From an uncultured Campylobacter sp. (GTDB taxonomy: Bacteria; Campylobacterota; Campylobacteria; Campylobacterales; Campylobacteraceae), in assembly GCF_938018035.1 (NCBI RefSeq), contig NZ_CALIJF010000217.1, forward strand, positions 1-5,273: a DNA stretch of 5,273 nt, written 5' to 3'. Below, piece by piece: positions 1 to 3,993 of this stretch. The notes under the pieces were generated by a model. The model worked only from the letters and a program-made list of their open reading frames with translations, ran no database searches and was not told the origin of the DNA. Positions within the stretch are counted from its first letter, which is position 1, and every line of letters begins with the position of its first letter. The translations under genes and the position numbers were made by a program.

Positions 1-677
1 TCAAAAAACACGCCCTCTTCGTCGTTAAATTCCACCTCGTCCACGTAGGCAAAGCGCGTCTTAAAGCCCGCATCCTCCGCGGTCTGCTGCAAAAGCTTCG
101 TCGTCTTTTCGTCCTCGACGTTGCCCGCGACGCTGCTAAATAGAATTTTCCACCCTTCGTAAAATTTAGAAAAGTCCTCGAGCTCGCCGTCAAGCACCAC
201 GAGCCGCTTGAAATTATCGCGCAGCGCGTCGTAGAGGTCGTTGAACTGGCTCGCCTCGTCCATGCCGTTTTCTTTCAGCATCGCCCACTGGATGATCGCA
301 GTCTCAAACACCGCCGTAGGCGTGTCAGCGTTAAATTCTATCAGCTTGATCGGCTTGCCGTCCAGCCCGCCCGCGAAATCGAAGCGCCCGTATAGGTGCC
401 AGTGCACCTCGTTTTCCCAGCTTTGCTTGATTAGATCTACGAGGTTGAAGGGGATGCCGAGCTCGTGGAAGAGGTTGTTGTCGATGACATGCTGCGCGGC
501 CGCGACAAACATCTCGTATAGCTCGTTTGCGGCCTCATAATACGCATCCGCCTCCGCGGCGCTCACGCGTACGATCTCGTCGCTGACGTAAGGCGTCTCG
601 TCTGCGTCCGTGTGCCAGTAAAAGCCGAGCTTTTCGAGATATTCGTTGCTTAACGGCGTTATCTTTTTTAGTTGCAT
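1..677 (-). CDS. Glutathionylspermidine synthase-family ATP-grasp ligase (partial, C-terminus outside window)
   Basis: The first 225 codons read open to the window edge. The start is the ATG at 677-675, with AAAAGGAAAA ending next to it (681-690, GG 7 bases from the start). Residues 97-100 read GRFD and residues 113-119 read IEFNADT. The family's conserved Arg-x-Asp and Glu-x-Asn (here R98, D100, E114, N116) bind Mg-ATP and phosphate in E. coli GspS; this mapping is from memory. The protein starts directly with the synthetase domain and has no N-terminal amidase domain. It therefore resembles the stand-alone YgiC/YjfC and Cj0372 type rather than bifunctional E. coli Gsp. Such enzymes activate a peptide carboxylate with ATP and join it to an amine. 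The true substrate of the stand-alone members is uncertain, and glutathione plus spermidine is only the family namesake. The enzyme should be cytoplasmic. It lies on the same strand as the lipoprotein gene but 866 bp away, so it probably has its own promoter. The rest of the ATP-grasp fold is not visible. Confidence 0.88.
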   Translation of the reverse strand, partial: MQLKKITPLSNEYLEKLGFYWHTDADETPYVSDEIVRVSAAEADAYYEAANELYEMFVAAAQHVIDNNLFHELGIPFNLVDLIKQSWENEVHWHLYGRFDFAGGLDGKPIKLIEFNADTPTAVFETAIIQWAMLKENGMDEASQFNDLYDALRDNFKRLVVLDGELEDFSKFYEGWKILFSSVAGNVEDEKTTKLLQQTAEDAGFKTRFAYVDEVEFNDEEGVFF

Positions 678-772
678 AGATTTTCCTTTTTATGTAAATT
701 TTAAAATTCCGCCCGCAGCGTAAAACAAACATAGCGCTAGTCGCTGCCGGCGTATCTTGCGAGCGCAGCAAA

Positions 773-800
773 GCAGAATAAAACGCGAGCTATGGCTCGC
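773..800 (-). terminator. Candidate Rho-independent terminator, minus strand
   Basis: On the minus strand GCGAGC, loop CATA, GCTCGC form a perfect 6-bp GC-rich stem (785-800), followed at once by GTTTTATT, a short U-rich tract. It would stop minus-strand transcription coming from the lipoprotein operon, or from a small RNA in the gap, before it reaches the ligase gene. On the plus strand there is no T-tract after the stem, so it looks one-directional. No folding energy was computed. Confidence 0.5.
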
Positions 801-898
801 ACCTCTAAGCGCACCAGTTAATCAGAGCTCGGCGGGCGAGCGGTGCATTGCTCCGCCGCAGAGCGGCACCTCTTTTGCAAGAAATACACCCTTGCAAA
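785..898. repeat. Cluster of four adjacent perfect inverted repeats
   Basis: The stems are GCGAGC/GCTCGC (785-800), GCTCG/CGAGC (827-841), GCCGC/GCGGC with loop AGA (855-867; an alternative longer pairing is GGTGC 842-846 with GCACC 866-870), and TTTGCAAG/CTTGCAAA with a 9-base loop (874-898). The segment is GC-rich and lacks the AAATTT blocks typical of the rest of the gap. The minus-strand order ends in the terminator-like stem, which is what a structured small RNA would look like. A REP-like dispersed element is equally possible. Confidence 0.5.
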
Positions 899-1002
899 TA
901 GCCCTTCCTCGGCTTTCTCAAAAACTGTGGCACGACTTGATCATGCGCCGCTGCTACCTGGATTTCGCTCGGGTAAAATTTACTCACTTTAGCACCGCTA
1001 GG

Positions 1003-1015
1003 CGATATAAAATTT
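1003..1015 (+). repeat. 13-bp dispersed repeat CGATATAAAATTT, copy 1
   Basis: Identical to 2902-2914 in a different gap, with a shorter relative ATATAAAATTT at 1113-1123. All copies noticed lie outside genes. Confidence 0.4.
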
Positions 1016-1380
1016 GCCGCAAGAAGCACTGCGATACGAAATTCCGATTGCGGATGCGGTAATTAAAACTCCCGTCGTAGCACGGCCTCGCTCGCCTTAA
1101 CGTCGCGTCGCAATATAAAATTTTACCGCACGACGCTGCCTTTCATATCAAAATTTCGCCCCGCGGCAACGCCTCAGTAAAAAATGCGATCCGATGCGCT
1201 CGGCAGCGGGCGCGAATTCCGCCTCGTCATAACATCGTCGCGGCAATAATTACAAACTGCTATGCGCATAGCGGCGCGGAATTTTATCTTGACAACCTCG
1301 CCGCGTAAGGATTGCGAACCGCTACGTGCGCCGTAAAATTTCTCTAGAGGCAACGCAGCCGTAGGACATTGCCCCCGAGC

Positions 1381-1401
1381 GATACGGAATTTTGCCGTAT
1401 C
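1381..1401. repeat. Perfect 7-bp inverted repeat
   Basis: GATACGG (1381-1387) and CCGTATC (1395-1401) flank a 7-base loop AATTTTG. It holds one copy of the dispersed CGGAATTTT motif. There is no T-tract on either side, so a terminator role is not supported. It lies 143 bp beyond the lipoprotein stop. Confidence 0.4.
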
Positions 1402-1415
1402 AAATTTTACCAAAG

Positions 1416-1428
1416 ACGTGCAGCACGT
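1416..1428. repeat. 13-bp palindrome ACGTGC-A-GCACGT
   Basis: Six-base arms surround one central base (1422). This is too tight to form an RNA hairpin, but it has the geometry of a protein-binding palindrome. No promoter is evident close by, so it may be fortuitous. Confidence 0.25.
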
Positions 1429-1543
1429 AGCGCGCTTTCGTTTTAGCTAAAATTCTGCTGCGACGGAATTTTGCTCGCTTTCAAGCGTCGTGCATTAAAA
1501 TTTAAACTCGCCGCGCAGAGCCGCCGTATGTTTCAAAGCGCGC

Positions 1544-2131
1544 TTAGCCGCCGAAAAATCCACCGCTCTTGCCGCTCTTGCTTCCGCCGAAAAAACCGCT
1601 TCTGCCGCTTCGCGCCTTATCGTTTTGCTGCTTTGCTTGATTGAAGCTATCGACGCTTCTAGAATATGCGCTCGGGCTTTTATAGGCGGTTTGGCGCTGG
1701 CTTTGGTAGGCTGAGTTGTTAAACAGCTTGCCGCCGATCCACGAGCCGATGATGGCGCCTGCAGCGCTTGCCAAGATCGCTTCACCCAGGCTCATGCCGC
1801 CGCTGCTAAGCTGCGCGTTTTGGTTGGTTAAATTTGAAGTGCCGGCGTCGATTTTGGCGTTTTCTTCGGCTAGAAGGGCTTTGGTTTCCTCATCGCTTAA
1901 AATTCTCTCCGTGCCGTCGAGCGATTTTAAGATGATCTGGGTCTTTTCGCTCGGAAATTCTTCTAAAATTTTATATTTTCCCGGCGCGATCTCTTCGAGC
2001 CGCACGAGCGCGCCCTCTTGCAAGCGGACGTTTTGCTCCTGCCCCCTATCGTCGCAGCCTGCTAGCGAGCCCGCCATAACGAGCCCGAAGCCGCTTACCA
2101 GCGCATAGCTAGCGATTTTGCGTAGTTTCAT
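1544..2131 (-). CDS. UPF0323-type lipoprotein with glycine-zipper segment and Gly-Gly tail
   Basis: The protein has 195 residues. A signal peptide (1-25) ends in lipobox LAGC with the lipidated Cys26, followed by Asp27-Asp28. Residues 27-113 form an acidic, probably extracytoplasmic domain. Residues 114-137 are Gly/Ala-rich and hydrophobic with a GxxxGxxxG zipper (G125, G129, G133). The tail 138-195 is basic and rich in Ser, Gln and Gly, and contains GFFGG twice (179-183 and at the very C-terminus, 191-195). This layout matches the UPF0323 lipoproteins of Campylobacter and Helicobacter (Cj0371 and HP0232 as I recall) and is reminiscent of E. coli YgiB. Its molecular function is unknown. The start at 2131 was chosen because AAAGGA lies just upstream, the signal peptide begins there, and the ATG overlaps the stop of the upstream gene. 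An in-frame extension to 2296 would bury the signal peptide and lie wholly inside that gene. Identity was judged by eye only. Confidence 0.87.
   Translation of the reverse strand: MKLRKIASYALVSGFGLVMAGSLAGCDDRGQEQNVRLQEGALVRLEEIAPGKYKILEEFPSEKTQIILKSLDGTERILSDEETKALLAEENAKIDAGTSNLTNQNAQLSSGGMSLGEAILASAAGAIIGSWIGGKLFNNSAYQSQRQTAYKSPSAYSRSVDSFNQAKQQNDKARSGRSGFFGGSKSGKSGGFFGG
2128..2131 (-). promoter_or_regulatory. ATGA stop/start overlap (translational coupling)
   Basis: On the minus strand the lipoprotein ATG (2131-2129) shares bases with the TGA stop (2130-2128) of the helix-turn-helix gene. A purine-rich AAAGGAAAAAA stretch precedes the ATG inside the upstream gene. This arrangement supports one mRNA and coupled translation of the two proteins. 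Confidence 0.85.
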
Positions 2132-2766
2132 TTTTTTCCTTTCAATGATTTTATATCTAAGCTTTGATTTATCAAAAGCTCGTTTCCCTCGACGCGGATA
2201 AACTCGCTCTTGCCGATGTTTTCGATGATTAGGCTTTGCGCTTTGAGGCGCTTTTTGCGTTTGAGCGATTTTACGAATTTTGCAAGGCTCGTCCATTCGC
2301 TACGATCGAAGGTTTTTTCTTTGATTTCGACATCGTAGGGTTTGGCCTCGCGGCTTTTGCTCGAAAGCAACGGTTTGTCGAAAAATGATAAAAAATACCT
2401 AAGCTTCTCGTCGCGCTCTTTATACATCAGCTTGATTTCATCTTTCGAGGCGATTAAAATTTCCTCTTTTTCTTTGTGAAGTCTGTCCTTATCGCTTTGC
2501 AGCGCTTCGATTTTGACCTTTAGTTCGGAGATTTCTTTGATGAGATAGTCGATGAAGCTTTGAGTGCCAGCTGTGCCGCCAGTGCGCGGGCTTTTCGCAG
2601 AGCTTTGCGAAGTGGGCTCGCTTTGTTGCATTTCATCATCTAAAAGCACGTAGCGTACGCCGCCGCTTTCCTCGGCGCGCAAGGAATTTCTGCGGATGCG
2701 GTTGTAGACGGCTTCTTTTGAAATTCCTAAAATTTCGGCTGCTTCGCCGATCGAGACTTTTTTCAT
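2128..2766 (-). CDS. MerR/excisionase-type helix-turn-helix protein with coiled coil
   Basis: The protein has 212 residues and I do not recognise it as a named protein. Residues 1-45 form a MerR/excisionase-like DNA-binding head: SIGEAAEILGISKEAVYNRI is the helix-turn-helix, followed by a GGVRYVLLDD wing. Residues 46-70 are a Ser/Thr/Gln-rich linker. Residues 71-127 are a highly charged heptad-like coiled coil (LIKEISELKVKIEALQ and onward), likely for dimerisation. Residues 150-200 form a small basic C-terminal domain (KSLKRKKRLKAQS) that could be a second nucleic-acid-binding unit. There is no signal peptide, so it is cytoplasmic. The start is supported by AAAGG (2776-2780) 9 bases upstream. 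It is first in a two-gene operon with the lipoprotein and may regulate that operon, since palindromes lie just upstream. A regulatory role and an effector are inferred; a structural or plasmid-partition-like DNA-binding role is also possible. Confidence 0.85.
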   Translation of the reverse strand: MKKVSIGEAAEILGISKEAVYNRIRRNSLRAEESGGVRYVLLDDEMQQSEPTSQSSAKSPRTGGTAGTQSFIDYLIKEISELKVKIEALQSDKDRLHKEKEEILIASKDEIKLMYKERDEKLRYFLSFFDKPLLSSKSREAKPYDVEIKEKTFDRSEWTSLAKFVKSLKRKKRLKAQSLIIENIGKSEFIRVEGNELLINQSLDIKSLKGKK

Positions 2767-2781
2767 ACAAAGATGCCTTTT

Positions 2782-2832
2782 AGCGTTTTAGGTAATTATT
2801 GCTAAATTTGCCTAAAATAGGCATTAAACGCT
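2782..2832. promoter_or_regulatory. Nested inverted repeats, candidate operator of the HTH-lipoprotein operon
   Basis: Three symmetric pairs lie 15-66 bp upstream of the helix-turn-helix start: TGCCTA/TAGGCA with loop AAA (2809-2823), TTTTAGG/CCTAAAA (2786-2792 and 2811-2817), and AGCGTTT/AAACGCT (2782-2788 and 2826-2832). A plausible minus-strand -10, AATAAT (2795-2800), lies inside them, with a poor -35 match. The placement suits autoregulation by the adjacent DNA-binding protein, which is inference. Confidence 0.45.
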
Positions 2833-2844
2833 TCGTTTACGAAG
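2831..2844. repeat. Small perfect hairpin CTTCG-TTTA-CGAAG
   Basis: Five-base arms flank a four-base loop in the divergent intergenic region, adjoining the candidate operator. No T-tract follows on either strand, so it is not a convincing terminator. The rest of the region to about 2940 has the same AT-block patchwork as the other gaps (AAATTCCGC at 2878-2886, CGATATAAAATTT at 2902-2914). Confidence 0.3.
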
Positions 2845-2901
2845 ATAGATTCCGCCTTGCCGCAGCTGGCGCGCGATAAATTCCGCTCGCTTGCGCTTGC
2901 A

Positions 2902-2914
2902 CGATATAAAATTT
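2902..2914 (+). repeat. 13-bp dispersed repeat CGATATAAAATTT, copy 2
   Basis: Exact match to 1003-1015. Here it lies in the divergent control region, followed by CGCTTCGCTTGC, which repeats parts of the preceding CGCTTGCGCTTGC. Confidence 0.4.
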
Positions 2915-2979
2915 CGCTTCGCTTGCAAAGCCGCGTAAATTATTTTTTGCTAAGCTTTTAGAATTTTAGCCTAATAATG

Positions 2980-3007
2980 TTGCTTAATTAAGTATATTTT
3001 TTATACA
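2980..3007 (+). promoter_or_regulatory. Predicted sigma-70-type promoter of the tetR gene
   Basis: TTGCTT (2980-2985) and TATACA (3002-3007) are separated by 16 bases, followed by a leader of about 30 bases to the ATG. The spacer is T-rich, as in Campylobacter promoters. The -10 lies inside a palindrome, so repressor binding there would block the promoter. Confidence 0.5.
2992..3006. promoter_or_regulatory. Palindrome over the -10, candidate TetR operator
   Basis: GTATA (2992-2996), five T residues, and TATAC (3002-3006) make a perfect inverted repeat. On the minus strand the wider sequence begins TGTA and ends TACT, close in style to the CmeR operator of C. jejuni as I remember it (TGTA...TACA half-sites). 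It is therefore the best candidate for autorepression by the adjacent TetR protein. Binding is inferred. Confidence 0.45.
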
Positions 3008-3042
3008 CTTACAAAAAATTTTAGTATTTCAAAGGAGGCGAA

Positions 3043-3666
3043 ATGCCCGAATCGCCTAAATATAAAAAATCCGAAATTCGCTGTAAGCTCATTTTAGACG
3101 CGGCGCTGGAGCTGTTTTTAGCCAAAGGTTACGAGGCTACGAGCTTAAGCGATATTATCGAGCTTAGCGGTGGCTCGCTATCGTCGGTTTATAAGTATTT
3201 TGATAACAAAGAAAGCCTATTTTTGCGCATCATCGAACTGCAAAGCAAAAAGCTCGATGAGCGCATGAACGAGCGCATGCGAATCAACAAAGACCTAAAA
3301 TTGCGTGAGTATCTGCAGGAGTTTGCAGGGATTTATCTGGAGTTTCTTTTCGCTCCGGAGGCGATAAAATTCTACCGACTGATACTTTTCAGCGGCTTTA
3401 ACGGTGCGCTTAGCGAGAGCCCAAAAATCTTTTTAAAAAGCGGCGTGCTAGGTTCGCCGAATGCGCTGGATGAGTATTTGGCGGCGCATGCGGACGAGTT
3501 TGCGCCCGGACGCACGGCAAAAAGCCTGGCGCTATATTTTTGCTTTTTGCTTAGAGAGCCGCATTTTAGCAGGCTGCTATTTTTCGACGAAAAGCTAAAT
3601 TTCAAAGCGATCGAGCTAATCAAGGACCGCATCGATATGTTTTTGCTCGGCGTAAAAAAGCGTTAG
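3043..3666 (+). CDS. TetR-family transcriptional regulator, CmeR-like
   Basis: The protein has 207 residues, the usual TetR length. Residues 14-60 form the three-helix DNA-binding domain. ALELFLAKGYEATSLSDII leads into the helix-turn-helix SLSDIIELSGGSLSSVYKYF (35-54), then the typical KESLF. This part, and the later LYFCFLLREPHF (164-175), closely match my memory of C. jejuni CmeR, the repressor of the CmeABC efflux pump. Residues from about 70 to 207 form the all-helical ligand-binding and dimer domain, whose ligand is unknown. AAAGGAGG (3031-3038), only 4 bases from the ATG, is the strongest ribosome binding site in the window and fixes the start. A palindrome covers the predicted -10, suggesting autorepression. 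The gene is divergent from the helix-turn-helix operon and codirectional with the downstream flavoprotein gene. No efflux pump genes are in view, so it should not be named cmeR on this evidence. Confidence 0.93.
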   Translation: MPESPKYKKSEIRCKLILDAALELFLAKGYEATSLSDIIELSGGSLSSVYKYFDNKESLFLRIIELQSKKLDERMNERMRINKDLKLREYLQEFAGIYLEFLFAPEAIKFYRLILFSGFNGALSESPKIFLKSGVLGSPNALDEYLAAHADEFAPGRTAKSLALYFCFLLREPHFSRLLFFDEKLNFKAIELIKDRIDMFLLGVKKR

Positions 3667-3668
3667 TG

Positions 3669-3694
3669 GCGGAATTTTACAGCGCAAATTCCGC
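3669..3694. repeat. Perfect 9-bp inverted repeat just after the tetR stop
   Basis: GCGGAATTT (3669-3677) and AAATTCCGC (3686-3694) flank an 8-base loop TACAGCGC. It could act as a transcript-end hairpin for tetR, but no clean T-tract follows (GTGCTTCGCGCC comes next), so intrinsic termination is doubtful. Both arms are copies of the dispersed GCGGAATTT motif. Confidence 0.5.
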
Positions 3695-3701
3695 GTGCTT
3701 C

Positions 3702-3715
3702 GCGCCTTTAAATTT
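3702..3715 (+). repeat. 14-bp direct repeat, copy 1 (GCGCCTTTAAATTT)
   Basis: Identical to 3909-3922, 207 bp further on in the same gap. Both copies sit in similar surroundings (CTTCGCGCC... and CCTGCGCC...), suggesting a dispersed repeat unit rather than a regulatory site. Confidence 0.5.
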
Positions 3716-3908
3716 TATGAGCAGTTTGGGGCTTAGAATTTGATTCTATCCGTTACCAAGCGCTATAAAATGCCACGTATCCCGCGCTTAAAATTTTAAT
3801 TCTATTGATGCAAAATTTTTGAAACGATTAGAGCTGAAATTTTTATTTTCTGTATTAAATTCTGTGCCGAAGTTAGAATTTTGCCGTTAAATTTCGCGCC
3901 TCTTGCCT

Positions 3909-3922
3909 GCGCCTTTAAATTT
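3909..3922 (+). repeat. 14-bp direct repeat, copy 2 (GCGCCTTTAAATTT)
   Basis: Exact second copy of 3702-3715. It ends 34 bases before the -10 of the flavoprotein gene, so a control role cannot be excluded. Confidence 0.5.
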
Positions 3923-3934
3923 GCGCCACTCAGA

Positions 3935-3962
3935 TTTTAAATTTAATAAAACCTCTTATAAT
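3935..3962 (+). promoter_or_regulatory. Predicted promoter of the RclA-like gene
   Basis: A perfect TATAAT (3957-3962) lies 31 bases before the ATG. The -35 area is only TTTTAA-like, as is usual in Campylobacter, where the -10 and upstream T-rich waves dominate. The expected leader is about 25 bases and includes AAAAGG (3981-3986), 7 bases from the start. The gene therefore does not depend on the tetR promoter. No palindrome like that in front of tetR is seen here. Confidence 0.65.
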
Positions 3963-3993
3963 CCCGCGAAATTTCAGATCAAAAGGATTAAAA

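Larger units (their letters stand above)
678..1543. other. 866-bp intergenic region rich in AT-blocks and hairpins, no convincing gene
   Basis: This stretch separates the lipoprotein stop from the ligase start. Open frames exist here (for example 757-1062 plus, 805-1029 minus, 1174-1413 minus), but none has a good ribosome binding site or a recognisable domain, and their peptides are rich in Arg, Cys and Ser as expected of chance frames. I saw no tRNA or rRNA. From about 970 to 1500 it is a patchwork of GC-rich DNA and short blocks such as ATAAAATTT, GGAATTTT and AAATTCCG. The part at 773-898 is different: four perfect hairpins stand in a row. Other perfect inverted repeats are GATACGG/CCGTATC (1381-1401) and ACGTGC/GCACGT (1416-1428). 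A possible ligase promoter -10 (TATGTT on the minus strand, 728-733) is weak. Confidence 0.75.
3667..3993. other. 327-bp intergenic region with repeats, no gene
   Basis: No open frame of interest is seen here. It begins with a 9-bp inverted repeat 2 bases after the tetR stop, carries an exact 14-bp direct repeat (GCGCCTTTAAATTT at 3702-3715 and 3909-3922) and many AAATTT/AAAATTTT blocks, and ends with the promoter and ribosome binding site of the flavoprotein gene. Its texture matches the 678-1543 gap. Confidence 0.75.

Noticed and set aside
535..771. Minus-strand open frame overlapping the start of the ligase
   Set aside because: It is a different frame across the ligase start and leader; the ligase frame has family motifs and a good ribosome binding site.
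805..1029. 74-codon open frame on the minus strand
   Set aside because: No convincing start signal. It overlaps the inverted repeats, which explain its conserved-looking peptide stretches better than a protein would. Could be revisited if it proves a multi-copy family.
757..1062. 101-codon open frame on the plus strand
   Set aside because: It has no ribosome binding site and no domain, is Arg/Cys-rich, and runs through the hairpin cluster; treated as a chance frame.
1174..1413. 79-codon open frame on the minus strand
   Set aside because: It reads through several AAATTT repeat blocks and has no recognisable motif or ribosome binding site.
678..1543. CRISPR array or tRNA gene in the gap
   Set aside because: The repeats are short, degenerate and irregularly spaced, with no spacer-repeat periodicity, and no cloverleaf was found by eye.
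2132..2296. N-terminal extension of the lipoprotein to a 250-residue form
   Set aside because: The extension lies within the HTH gene in another frame, has no ribosome binding site, and would place the signal peptide internally.
2990..3010. A longer TetR operator with AAGT/ACTT ends
   Set aside because: Extending beyond the GTATA/TATAC arms needs a bulge on one side, so only the perfect core is reported.
3669..3694. Rho-independent terminator of tetR
   Set aside because: The stem is perfect but AT-rich in the middle and not followed by a T-tract; kept as a repeat only.
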